Part shown: positions 1 to 11,639 of the stretch, in pieces
Position numbering within the stretch: the first letter of the stretch is position 1
Layout of the letters: every line of letters starts with the position of its first letter
Source of the DNA: Stropharia rugosoannulata
Lineage: Eukaryota > Basidiomycota > Agaricomycetes > Agaricales > Strophariaceae
Length of the DNA: 64,000 nt
Reading direction: 5' to 3'
Assembly (NCBI GenBank): GCA_028532985.1
Contig: JANCIK010000002.1
Span: forward strand, 1,550,001-1,614,000
The notes under the pieces: model-generated
Databases searched by the model: none
Told to the model about the DNA's origin: nothing
What the model saw: the letters and a program-made list of their open reading frames with translations, nothing else
Program-made: the position numbers and the translations under genes

Positions 1-313
1 GTGATATTATACACAGCCACTTGTAAACGAGCAAGCTCAAGCAAAGCTCAAGGACCAACTTTCTGATTTGTGGACTCAAGCAGATCAAATTCTACACCCA
101 AGCAGACTCAGGAAACCTGGTATAAGCTAACATTGATCGACTAATACTGGATAACAAAGAGCAAGTAAAAAGGAGTCATGAATCATGAACCCGTAAGAAC
201 CTCTCAAGATCGGAGCAAATAACCATACAGAACCAAGCAATTCCAACTACACATGTACCTCGTAGCGTCGACATCGTAGATATAAATAAAGCATTTAGGG
301 GCGCGTCTATATT
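1..313. other. intergenic, no gene seen
   Basis: AT-rich sequence downstream of the acyl-CoA synthetase stop codon. I see no convincing coding frame, RNA gene or repeat. It probably holds the 3' untranslated region of that minus-strand gene. Confidence 0.5.
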
Positions 314-3246
314 TCATAGCTTCGCTGTAGTCTGCACGAGCTCCGACGTACGGCGAGCCCATTCAGCTGCGGCCACCTTCCTCAAGTCAGCCTTGAGGAT
401 CTTGCCCGAGGGCGTGCGCTCTGCAGAACGGAATTTTCAGCAAGAAAACCACCAAAAAAAATATCCTTAAAAGACTCACCAAACGGCTGATCCTGAACAA
501 TAACCATAACAGGTACAGCAAACCTTGGGAGGCTGGAGGGAACAAATGCATGAAGTTGATAGGCACCGGCAAAAAGTGTTATGTCATGGTTCTATAATTA
601 AGCGCCGAGAACAAACAAATCAAAAATAAGCGCACGCACGTCTTGGCAGAAAGCGTAACAAGCGCCTGTTCTGTAACCTTGCCGCGGAATGCGGGTTTGA
701 CTGTCACAATGGCGGCGACAAGCTCGTGCAAGCGCGGATCCGGGACGCCCACTGCGGCCACCTCGAGTATGCGCTCGTCTGCATAAAGTGCGTTTTCCAC
801 GGTTACAGAGTCCTAAAACATTGTGAAGTCGGTAAAGCCACTATCAAAGGAAAATGTCATAACACCGACAATGTTTTCCCCTCCGCGGATGATAATATCC
901 TTGACTAAGAAAGGGCCGAGTCAGTCCAGCATATCACAAAAGCGTACACAGCCACTCTTACTTCTGTCCCGGATATAAACAAACCCTTCCTCATCGACGA
1001 GACCCAGGTCCCCTGTCTTAAACCAGCCATCCTTGGTCATTGCCTACACAGCCGTATTCGGTCAGAATCAATTACCGGAACTGAGGTTGAACATTACCTT
1101 CTCCGTTGCAACTAAATATTAATCGTCAGTCAACGGGCAGTAGGTATATTTTCATAGAGCCGTACCGGGATCACGCCAGTACCCCTTCATAACATTGGGA
1201 CCCCTTATCCAGACCTCCCCTACAGTTCCGGCAGGGACGACCTTGTTGTCATGAACAATGACAATATCATTGACGGGAGTAGGCAGACCGCTGTACGTAT
1301 GCATTCATTAGCGGAAGTATTCAACAGACGGCTTGCTAGGTTACTCACCAACTTGACGGCCGAGCAAGTTGATCTTCCCCAGCTGTTCAAAGCAAAATGT
1401 CAATATCATACAACCCCAACCAACATTCCATGGAGAACTGACAAAAGCCGACAGCCACGCTATTTGTTTCCGTAAGGCCGTATCCCTGACTCCTGGAAAC
1501 ACGGTGAGTAAAGTCCTCCGACTGACAAATAAAGAAAGAAATACATCGACGCGGTCGGGAACGCGAGGCGTGCACGGGCGGCGAGGGAGTCGGGGGCGGG
1601 CGCGCCACCGAACATCAGCGAATCCAAAGACGAACCGGCGGCACTCTCTGTCAGATCTGCAACCATCGACGGCACGCTGCAAAGAAGGAAGGTTACCAGG
1701 AAGAGCAACTGGAGGGGAGACACGGGACCGACTCACCCGCCGGCAATGGCAACGTTCTCGTTCTTGATGAGCCTGGAATGAAGCACGTATGTAAGTGGGC
1801 TATATCAATGAATGAATGGATGGCCTGCGCACCTTGCACCTATATAAATGAAGATAACGAGTCAGCGGTGCACGAGATAGCGAAGTGTGATTGCATTTGG
1901 GAGTTCATGTATCACTGATTCGCTCAGTATAATTACTTGCCTTCATCAGGGTTCCACTTCCTCATCATGACGATCCTCATTCCGGCCATCGTCGCGAGCA
2001 TCTGGGAGATACCGAGGATGGACATATTAAAATATGAACAGACAGTATCCGCGAGGGGAATGCATACCGCCAAACTCGTCAATCCGGTGACATGGAAGAG
2101 GGGGACAGATATCAGTATTCCCTTTTGCGGGCCCTCGGGGGGGCCTGGTATGTCCTCGCCCCTCCGGAGCGCGGCACGGCGGGATCCATAAGTGACCTGA
2201 TAAAGTGGTGATAAGCAGAATTGAGCGATTAATAAAATGGACGTTTACGTTGAGAATGTTCGTGAGGAACTGGCGCTGCGTGGTTAGGACACCTTTTGGC
2301 ATGCCCGTAGTACCTGTACACGCGAAAAGTACAATGTGGGCGCTGTGAATGACGTAGAAAATATCAGAGGCAAGGAAACAAACCAGAGGTAAAGAGAATG
2401 GTTGCATTGTCCTCAGGTGTGATGCCGAGGTCGAGAGTGAGGATTGCACGAGGATCGCCGTGGTAGTCTGTTAGGGCGTTGGCCCAGGACTTCATGCCAC
2501 TCCAGTGCCCCTTTCCTTCATGCGATTCAAGGACCAGGATGCCCGCGCTGCCCGCGCCCGAGACGAGCTCGCTGGCGATAGGCTCAATCTTGTCTGCGCG
2601 CTCTGGATCGACAATAATGAGCTTGCACTCTGTTCTGATGATGCAGTAGCGCAACACATCGAGCGGAGACCAGCTGTGGAAACGAGGATCAGTGGGAGAA
2701 GGATACAACCGCAGGGAGCATCTCACGCGTTAGGCAGGGCGGAGACAGCACCAAGAAGATCTGATGCAGCGGTGAGCGCGGACGAGAAGGGCGATAGGCG
2801 GATACGCACGGCATGCCCAGAAGGCGACGAGGAATTCTGGATAGTTCCTTGAGCAGATGACGACGCGGTCGCCTGGGGGAGGTCAGCGGGGTCCAGACAT
2901 GGGAGGGGGCCGCACCTTTGCGGACTCCGTAGACATCGTGGAAGACGGCGGCGGCGGTGAGGGAGCGCTGGAGGATCTGGGCGAAGGAGTGGCGCTGGCG
3001 CTCGAAGACAACGTAGACGGCGTCTTTGTGCTCGTTGGCGGCCCAGAGCCAGAAGACGCGCAGGGACGGCCAGAGGGTCTTGTAGACGCGCTGGAGCTGA
3101 CCGTCGACGAGGCGGGTCTCGGTCTCGTGCATCTGGCCGGGGGCGCCGAGGAGGGCATGGGCTGGGGGACGTCAGCGATGGTGGCGGCGGGGAATGGGAC
3201 ACTGACTGTCTGCGAGGGAGCGTTGGGGGGACCAGGAGGACGGCAT
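314..3246 (-). CDS. AMP-binding acyl-CoA synthetase / 4-coumarate-CoA ligase-like
   Basis: Adenylate-forming enzyme that would activate a carboxylic acid to acyl-AMP and then to the CoA thioester. The substrate cannot be told from sequence. Joined exons give the family motifs in order: the P-loop [10 protein letters not shown] (around 2,300-2,420), YGLTETN (about 1,470), GWFKTGDLG (about 1,010), [12 protein letters not shown] (about 890) and the C-terminal RTPSGKILK (about 400) with the catalytic lysine. The C-terminus ends LVQTTAKL with TGA at 314-316. I place the start at ATG 3244-3246. A short first exon, [14 protein letters not shown], joins through a roughly 45-nt intron (GTCAGT donor, CTGAC branch, CAG acceptor) to [12 protein letters not shown]; a start at 3132 is the alternative. 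At least eight introns are needed. It is divergent from VIP1 with about 127 bp between start codons. No PTS1-like C-terminus is present. Confidence 0.9.
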
Positions 3247-3373
3247 GGCTGGGGGGCGTCTGGCTGATGCGGGGTATATGTACGACGCCGGCCCGGCAGC
3301 CGGTAGCCGGTAGCCGGGGCGCATCTCCGCGGTAAATTGCATCCATGTCCACTCGTCGGCGTCCTCCCCCAAC
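3247..3373. promoter_or_regulatory. compact bidirectional promoter region
   Basis: About 127 bp separate the inferred start codons of the acyl-CoA synthetase (-) and VIP1 (+), so both 5' ends must be driven from this GC-rich stretch or from inside the neighbouring gene. It holds a near-perfect tandem of CCGGTAGCCGGTAGCCGG around 3,293-3,318. No TATA box is evident. Confidence 0.45.
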
Positions 3374-6300
3374 ATGCGTCAATCACGCATCCACCTCAAC
3401 TCGCCCGAGAAACGCTCGTCGTCTCTCTTCACCCGCTCAGACTCCCCCTCGTCCACCGGGTCCTACTCCGACATCGCCTTCGCCCTCGACCCCAAGTCCG
3501 TCCCTTTTCTCCCCCACCCCACCTGCTGACCGCCAACCATTCCTCGCAGGCATGTCCAGTCCAGCCACAAATCCGTCGTCCTTGGCGTCTGCGCAATGGA
3601 CATCAAGGCCCGCAGCAAGGCCATGCGCGAGATCCTCACCAGATTGGTCGAGCGCGCCCGGGGCGCCATTGAGGTTAAAGTGTTCGGCGACAAGGTGATC
3701 CTGGACGAAGGTGCTTCCTGACATGCATTTCTCGGCTCTCCCCGCTCATCGGCCCCTTAGATGTCGAGAACTGGCCCCGCTGCGACGTCCTCATCTCCTT
3801 CTTTTCGACCGACTTCCCCCTTGACAAGGCCATCTCCTATGTCAAGCTCAGGAAGCCCTTCTGCATCAACGACCTCGCGCCCCAAGCCCTCCTCTGGGAT
3901 CGCCGCCTCGTCGGCGCCGTCCTCGATCACATCGGCGTCCCCACTCCCACCCGCCTCGAGGTCTCCCGGGACGGCGGCCCCAAGGTCGATCCAGAGCTTG
4001 TTGAGATCATGAAAAACAAGTTAAACGTTACCCTCGGCGGCTTCTATGTAACCCCTGAAGTTTCGCTTCGCGAAGACGGCAATGCCATCATTGTTGATGG
4101 CATAGCCATGGAGAAGCCCTTTGTTGAAAAACCAGTCAGCGGCGAAGATCACAACGTCTACATTTATTTCAGAGACGGTGGCGGCCGTCGCCTATTCAGA
4201 AAAGTGACCCCCTTTTCATATCTATCCCCCCGTATGTTGATGTCAAAATGGCTCTAGGTAGGGAACAAGTCTAGTGAACTCGATCCTACCCTAAACCATC
4301 CTAGAACCGATGGCTCCTACATTTACGAACAATTCATCGACGTCGATAATTCAGAGGATATCAAAGTTTACACCGTCGGCCGGGAATACACCCACGCCGA
4401 GACGCGCAAATCCCCTGTCGTCGACGGTGTCGTCAGACGTAATACAGAAGGCAAAGAAATTCGGTAACAGCGGACATCATCTCTTTCCTGTCCATCCTCA
4501 TTTACATCCCTTCCAGCTTCATCACACGACTAACGGAAGAAGAGAAATCATGGGCGGATAAGATCTGTGAAGGTTTTGGACAGCGTGTATGCGGCTTTGA
4601 CATGCTCCGCTGCGAAAACGGCCGAAAGAGTCAAGTCATTGACGTGAATGGCTGGAGTTTTGTGAAGGGCAATGAAACTTATTACGGTATTTTCTTGCTT
4701 TCTTTCCTTGTCACGAGTCTAATTTTCTTTGCGACACAGACAAGGCCGCCGACATCTTAGCCGCTCTCTGTATGCGCGTATCGTCCTCCATCGAGAGACC
4801 ATTGCCTTTAGCCCAGATTACTAATCAGGAAGCGCCGACCTGGCTCCTGAAAGCGAATGTAACCGTCTTCCGACATGCAGATCGTACACCAAAGGTCAAT
4901 TCCCCTCATGCAGTCCATACTATCTACTTACGGTTACTTAGCAAAAACTCAAATTCAACTTCCCCATCGGGGAGCCATGGACGCAACCTTTCGTGACCCT
5001 GCTGAATGGAGAGACAGAGGAGATTATCTTGCGCGAGAAAGAGCAGCTAAATTGGATTGCCACCGCTATCGAGGAGGCGCGGAACCTAGGTGCGGACGGA
5101 GAAGAGCTCAATAAATTGACGCAGTTGAGCAATGCTCTGTTCAGCAAGATCGATCTGCCCGGGACAAAAGCGCAACTAAAGCCAGTGTACTCAAAACGAC
5201 AACTCGGGCAAACGCGAAAGCTTACCAAACTTACACTCGTATTCAAATGGGGTGGGGAGGTACGCAATCCACACTAATGACCGTATTAATCATAGCTGAG
5301 CATGGCCCAGTTTACTCACTCTGCGCGATACCAATCGCGCGATCTTGGAGAGAACTTGAAAAAAGATATATCCATTATGAGTAAGTCCCCGCACTGCTCA
5401 GGCTTTCCCCTCAAGTGCATTTTATTAAACCCTAATATAATAATAGATCGCGAGGTGCTCCACAACGTCAAAGTAAGCTCATGATAACCGTCCCAGGCCC
5501 ATCTCTGTCTGACATGTCGATGGCCAGATATTCACCTCGTCCGAGCGGCGCGTCATCGCGTCTGCTGAGATATTCGCCGCCGCTCTGCTTGACCCCCAGC
5601 ACCCCAGCTATTCGGCCCCTGTGAACAGCTCCACGCGCAGCCCGACGGACAGCAAGAACAGCAGCTTCATCAACAAGAACATCCCCCAACCCGCGCCTGC
5701 ATCCACGCAGACCCAAGGGCAGATTCAACCAACCGGGAGTCCAGCACAAGCGCCACTGAAGCTCATTATCCGCAAGGATCTGTTGGACGACTCAAACGCA
5801 GCCAAAGATCTAACGGACGATGTGAAGAAGAAGCTCAAGATTTTGCTGCGACCAGGCGAGTCCGAGAAGCGCCCCGAGCTCACCTGGCCGAAGAGCATGA
5901 AGAAAGAGCCGGTCGAAGTTGTCAAGGTAGGTTTGCCCATGCGCGTTCATTGTTCGCATGGTTGTTCAGCGGCTAATATTATTTGCCATTCGCGTGCCGG
6001 CAGGAAGTCATCGAGTTGCTCAGCTCATTCAGGGATATCATGCGACACAATTTCGAGACGCTCGACGTGGATAAGATACAAGAAAGATGGTACGTGACAT
6101 GCATGGTACATGTGCCAAGTTCGGTCTCTCCGCAAAATTTGCAAGCGGGCATGGGGACTGTTCACGCCCACATTCATCCGCATAGAAGTTTTCTTAATCT
6201 GACATCCGATCCGCAGGTGTTGCGGCGACGCGCCCTTCCTCTTCCGCGAGCGGTGGGAAAAGCTTTTCGAGGATTTCTGCGACGTGAAGCAGGAGAAATT

Positions 6301-7375
6301 TGATCCATCGCGCGTGAGTGTCATGTCCCGAGACATAACTAATTAGCCACATCCTTATTTATGAGTGACGGACTGACATGACATTCCCGCAGGTCTCTGA
6401 GCTGTACGACACAATCAAGTACTGCGCACTGCATCATCGCACGTTCTTGTTCGCCATCTTCGACGAGCATGGGCGCACGGATCCACATCAGCCTCTGCAC
6501 GACCGGCGCATACATGAACTGTATGGACGCGCCAAAGCGCTCTTCGACCTTGTTGCTCCGCAGGAATACGGCATCGATCCGGACGAGAAGTAAAATTATT
6601 ATTTTATAACCAAACAGCCATGTTCATTATTTTGTTTGCACATAACAGAGAAGAGATCGGCGTGCTCACCTCTCTCCCACTGCTGCGCAACGTTGTCTCA
6701 GACCTCGAGGCGGCGCGCAACAACGGCGAGAGCTCATTAACGCTGTATTTCACCAAGGAAAGCCACATCCACACACTAGTCAACCTCGTACTCCTGTCAG
6801 GACTACCCATCGCCAACCGCCGCATCCCAGAGCTTGACTACTGCGTAAGGGAGCTTTAACTCGCCGCCATCTCACGGAGCTGATAAATTTCATAAAATTT
6901 ATAGTCCCATATAACCTTCGAATTGTACGAGCGGAACCACGGTCGCGGGAACTCCGATAAAGAGTATTCCATCCGACTATCGCTGAGTGAGGGCGCACAT
7001 TCGTCCAATGTTCTAGACTCGACTCTCGACGCGCGCCACTCGTTGAACGTGCAGCCGCGGAGGTGCGTCCATCTTCGTGCGCGGTTGCCCGCGCGCTTCT
7101 TTATTTGCCACACTATCATTGCTGATTTGCACTTGCACTCGCATCCGTACTACAGGAAACTCACACAGCATTTGCCTTATAGCCTTGTGATTGAAAAGTT
7201 GTCGAAGCACTTCCACAGACTTACTGATGTAGGTCATCTGTTCCCCTGTTGGAGCCGCGCTTGAGCATTCGCTAATACGTCCATCTACTAGGAGGATGAT
7301 ATGGCTCCAGAAGGACCATTCGAGACGATTGATGCGCCTCTTGCGGTTTCGCCAGTTCTGGTGGAGGAAGCCTAG
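3374..7375 (+). CDS. VIP1: inositol hexakisphosphate / diphosphoinositol-pentakisphosphate kinase (PPIP5K)
   Basis: Bifunctional inositol pyrophosphate enzyme. In this family an N-terminal ATP-grasp kinase makes 1-PP-IP5/IP8 and a C-terminal histidine-acid-phosphatase-like domain opposes it. The assembled protein starts [17 protein letters not shown]. It then runs [17 protein letters not shown] and the ATP-grasp core, including [15 protein letters not shown], the [16 protein letters not shown] segment and CGFDMLRC...[13 protein letters not shown]. The phosphatase half opens with [15 protein letters not shown] (about 4,870-4,950) and has [11 protein letters not shown] near 6,900. A serine/glutamine-rich low-complexity insert lies at about 5,620-5,760. 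The reading ends LVEEA with TAG at 7373-7375. About ten short introns are needed, the first at AA|GTCCGT after 'ALDPK'. The length (about 1,000 residues) fits the fungal VIP1/Asp1 family. Convergent with the next gene. Confidence 0.95.
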
Positions 7376-7585
7376 TCTCTTTCTGATCCTTTTAACTTAC
7401 ACCAGCCGTTCTGCCATGAGATTTAGAAATAGAATAGACTCAAGATGCAATAGTTGAATTAGGTCTCATAACTAACAAGCCCTACACATTTCACCAAGCC
7501 TCAAGGGCGGCTGCCTGGAGTGATTCATCCCCAACCCATCCTTGTCACGAGTTGCTTCGAGTCATCGCACTTTCTACCTATCCAT

Positions 7586-8624
7586 TTACGATTGCTCTTC
7601 TTCTACATCGTCCCATGCACGCAGACCAAGCTTCTTCCGCTCCTCCGCGAGCTGCTGCGGGGTGAGTTTATTAAAGACAATTTCGCTTCGTGCATTATTC
7701 CCCATAGGCGACGGGTGGTCCGCGTCGAATAGTGCAGATTCAGAGTGCGATAGAGACGCCGACTGGGCCGCAAGCGCCGCAAACGATTGGGTGGAATCAC
7801 GGTACCTACGGGGACATCAATCGTCGCAATCAGCGGCAGTCAGGCAGAGAAGAGAGGCGCAACTTACAATCTACATGCCGTACGCAGTTTAAGTGTCTGT
7901 TATAAATGCATGTCTGACAGCGACGATCGAATGCTCATGTACGCACCGGAAAGCCTCTTTGTTGAGGCAGTCAGACTCAGCAAGTGTATCCAGGGCGTCC
8001 TTTTTAAAAGCGGCCTTGATCCAATACAGCACATCAAATACATGATGTTCATTCGGCCTATGCAACGACACAACAGCATGTCAGCACCACTCTTAGCAGG
8101 TACAGAACAGAGCCTAGCAGAGGCATACCTCCAAGGGCGAAAGCGTGGTAACAGATTGAAGGACCCGTTCTTCCCGATCAGCGGGTGGAAGACGTCCGTC
8201 AGAAACTGCACCGCAGGTGGCGCATCTGGGAAATTTCCAGGAAATATGAGGCGGAATTTGAGGACCGAGTCAGCGTAGTACCCTGTGTACAGAAAGGGTT
8301 AGAAGTTGGGCAACGCCTCAGTCGGAGGCATGCCGCGGAGCGAGGCAGCAGAGAGCAGCACGGAGCGCACCTGCCTTGGTGGACGAAGAATACGGCCTCC
8401 CAGGAGAAGAGGGTCGATGTGGATGGTACAATGTAGATACCCTGTGGGCAGTGGCAGGCGTTTACGAGTGAGGAATACTCGAGCGAGATGGTCGTGGCAG
8501 CGCGTATGGTGCTGCCGCCGCCGCTATCTTGCGTGTTGGTGGTGGTTTGTGCACTTGCGCTGCTTCCGGACACCTTCCGTGACCCAAAACCTCGTTCTAA
8601 GGGTGCTACAAAGCCGCCTAGCAT
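7586..8624 (-). CDS. UBC-fold protein without catalytic cysteine, AKTIP/FTS-like
   Basis: Ubiquitin-conjugating-enzyme-variant fold. The exons read SLEYSSLVNACHCPQGIYIV, then GYYADSVLKFRLIFPGNFPD, then FLTDVFHPLIGKNGSFNLLP, then PNEHHVFDVLYWIKAAF. Where an active E2 has HPN-(x)n-ICL, this protein has HPLIGKNGSFNLL with no cysteine, as in the AKTIP/Fused-toes family. AKTIP in animals works in the FTS-Hook-FHIP dynein adaptor complex; a similar trafficking role here is inference only. The final exon encodes an acidic tail ending RAWDDVEEEQS, TAA at 7586-7588. The start at 8624 (MLGGFVAPLERGFGS) is the first in-frame methionine of the first exon. Three introns are inferred. Tail to tail with VIP1, 210 bp apart. 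Confidence 0.8.
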
Positions 8625-9016
8625 GCTTCGGAAGAGTTGGTAAGAGATTGATGGTAATGGCGGTGGTCGAGGTCGTGGTGGTCGTTGATAAACAACCTGC
8701 TTGGGTCATGGATTTACCAAATACGGCATACGCTTAGCGCGAGGTTGCGTCATATCTCACCAACTTGCTGAAGCAAAAACTGCCAAGTTGGGAGGCAGTA
8801 CTAGATAAAACAACAAGTAATATCTATTCGGGAAGTATACTCGTTGTTTAATGTCAACAGAAAGCGCTCTAGACCTTTGCTACGCTCATCAATATTGGCG
8901 GGGCGAGCCCGTGCTCTTAATCGATCCAATGAAATAGCAAAATGTTCTATGTTCCGTCACAGTATCGCCAGACAATAAAAAATATTATGTGTGCAAAAAA
9001 CCGCAGCGGCAGACTG
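8625..9016. other. intergenic, likely promoter of the AKTIP-like gene
   Basis: Between the 3' end of the AIR-type gene and the start of the AKTIP-like gene, both minus-strand. No supported coding frame. It must hold the 3' UTR of the former and the promoter of the latter. Confidence 0.4.
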
Positions 9017-11257
9017 CTATCGTGCCACATACCCGCCTCTATACCGAGGACCGCTTTTCTTCGACGCGTTGTCGCCGTTATGGTGACTGTGTCCCCTCTC
9101 TTCCCTCCCCCGAGGCTCACGATACCTGCCCGAGTCGCGTCCTTCCGTCTTGCGCGAAGAATCAGACCTTCGCGACGAGTCAGACTTGCGCGATTGTCGA
9201 CTTGAACGGTCGCCATCTTCGTGATACTCTTTGTTTCCATCCCTATGCCTGCCGCTATCCCTATGCCTGTCCCTGTCCCGATATCTGTCCCTATGTCTGT
9301 CCTTTCCCTTGTCCAACCTCTCCAGCAGACTCGGTCCGCTATCTTTCGGTGGCGGGGGCGGAGCAAATTGCTTACCAAAACCGAGACCCTTGCCAAATGT
9401 AAACGATTTTGACGCTTCCTTGCCATTTCCATTCCCACTCCCGTTCTTGTTCGATGTCCGCGCGGCACCAGCATTTCTGCCGAACCAGTCGTCCTCCTCT
9501 TCCTGCTTCGCCGCCTGTTTTTCCAAATTTGCGCGCGACTTCATGCGACCCTTTTTGCCAACATCCCCAGGAGCGTCCTTTCCCCAACGGTCGTCCACTG
9601 TGGTCCAGTCACGTATCGCCGATCGCGACGTCGAGGCACGCCGCATGTTGTTGGGGTCAAAGAACGGCCCAAGGCTGACGTTGTACTGGCTGAACGCACT
9701 GTGTTCGTCTGGTGGTCGATCCATGTCATGGCAATCCTGTGAGAGAGATGAATTTTAGCAGATAACTATAATGTAATAGCTTACATCGCCCCAGTGCCCG
9801 CTTTGGCCACAGTAGTAACACCACTCATCATCCGCGATGAAGCCCTCGCCGCCTTCGCCTAGCTTCATATTTCGTTTAGATTGCCGCAGGCCAATTATAT
9901 GTGCCTGCTCTTCCGCGGAATAGTACTCATACAGCCGCCAAACCGTTGGGCACTCCTAGTGAATTGTTAATATAGAGCCACGGACCCAGAAGAAGTTTTG
10001 CACATTTGATTTGTGATTCGATGACGAGCACCGGTCACATTCGATTTCGCGCGATGCCTGGTATGCGCGCGCTACTCTTCTATTCGGGCAGTTCTACGTG
10101 GGAGTCAGGAACAAAATATATGTATATTAGCGCGCAACGAACCGCGTTGATATGCCCCTTCATCCCACATGTGAAGCACACTTTGCTGATGGGACACGAA
10201 CGCGTCGAGTGTTCGTTGCGCCTCCCGCACGTCAGGCACTAGATTCTTGTTAACAAACATAGTAGTACATTAAGCGGCACTCACGATCATGACGGTGCAC
10301 TGCGATGTTTTATGGTCCCCCTCCGCGCCGCAATTCTTGCAGACAGTGCGCGCAAGCTCTGCAGTCTCGTCCTTTGGCTCGTCGTAGTAGCGAGTCATAT
10401 GCTGCAAAACTACGATAAATATTCCATATGCGCTGAGAGAGAGCGCGTACCTTCGAGTCATCATAGTCCAGATAGTTGATAAAATCCTCGTCCAGCTCCC
10501 CGTCCTCTGCCTGCTGTATGATGTCCACTGGCGTGCTCCCGAGCACGGTGACATGAGCCGGCACGAGCAGTTTCACTTTCACGATTTCAGTCTCCTTCAT
10601 CTCCTCAGCAGGAACGGGCTTGTCATTCGCATCGCCCGGACGCTTGTCGGCAACGAGGGTGACTGCAGGTGTAGCCACGGGCGCCAAATCGACGAAGAAG
10701 AGCTGGTCATCCGGCGGGGCGGCGTACTCCTGCGCCTTCTCCCGCTCATCAACGGGCGGAAACTCTCGCCCTCCCTCAGACTTGCGCGATGTCGGCCTGT
10801 GTCTCCCACCGTCTTGCGCCCGCTCGTCGTTAGCCTCTTCGCTCGCATCACGCCGGCGCTTGCGGCCCCCGCTCCTGCTTTGCTCTTTGCCAGAACGCAC
10901 CTCCTGCTCCTGGTCTTTATCGCTTTCTTTCTGGTATATTCCCTCCTTCGGTGTCTCACTGCCTTCAGGTGTGTGTCCTGCCGAACCTTGGTCAACAGAA
11001 GAGACGACCGACGCCCTCTTTCTCTTGCGTGCCCGTTTCTTGCGCGAATTGGAAGATGATGCATCTGCTCCGACATTTCCCGCTACTTTATCGCCATTCC
11101 TATCTGCCTCCCCTTCTATATGCCTGTTTGTCTGCACGAATTCAGGACGCATAGTATTTGTGCCGGCTTGCTGATCAATATCAGACTCCGAGTCGTGAAT
11201 CTCGATAACTTGAGGTTTCGGGCTGGTGAGGTCTATGACCTCCACATTTTTGCTCAT
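9017..11257 (-). CDS. AIR1/AIR2-type CCHC zinc knuckle protein (TRAMP complex)
   Basis: RNA-binding subunit type of the nuclear TRAMP poly(A) polymerase complex, which marks aberrant RNA for the exosome. Five zinc knuckles in a row can be read: CKNCGAEGDHKTSQC, CLTCGRRNEHSTRSC, CFTCGMKGHIN followed by NC, CDRCSSSNHKSNEC and CYYCGQSGHWGDDC. They lie at about 10,350 down to 9,790 across several small exons. The long N-terminal part (about 260 residues from MSKNVEVIDLTSPK) is charged and low in complexity, with KKRARKRKR and GGRKRRR basic runs that look like nuclear localisation signals. After the knuckles comes a tail of about 230 residues rich in RDR/RH and SRKSDSSRR repeats, ending RGGYVAR. 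That RS/RD-like tail is longer than in yeast Air proteins. The start at 11257 is chosen because the frame upstream lacks the acidic/basic composition. Confidence 0.85.
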
Positions 11258-11639
11258 TGTTTTTGAGGAAGAAAATACTGAAGGGGGTAGAGACAAAAGC
11301 TGCCAAGTGGTTTTGCAAGAAATGCGACTCGCAGTTGTCCTGCAGGATTGCACATTTGTTATGTAAGCGACAAAATTAGGCGGCCCGGTGCCCGGGCCGC
11401 CGGACGTCAAAGGAGCGCGTCGTTTGGGGCATGCGTTTGGCACGCGTATGGCAAGATACAAGAGCGTACATCTTGCGTACATCGTTAATTTGTTCCAAGA
11501 GTCCAATTCAAGGACTCCAATGCGACGCAGTACAATAATATTATTCCATACAACAAACGAGTACATGTTAACAATTCTATGCTTTTACAATAGGTTGAAG
11601 TGCCTGGAAAAAGAACAAGGTCAGACAAAGGTCAGACAA
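11258..11639. other. intergenic, likely AIR-type gene promoter
   Basis: Between the stop of the peroxisomal carrier gene and the start of the AIR-type gene, both minus-strand. No supported gene. The frame open upstream of the AIR start here looks like chance read-through. Confidence 0.4.

Noticed and set aside
2723..3386. Long proline/arginine-rich frames on the minus strand overlapping the acyl-CoA synthetase N-terminus
   Set aside because: GC-rich shadows; the frame reading [12 protein letters not shown] and VYGVRKGD carries the family sequence.
9221..9412. Repeat-like plus-strand sequence with PMPVPVPISVP-type periodicity
   Set aside because: Antisense of the RDR/RH repeats in the AIR-type protein tail, not an independent gene or satellite.
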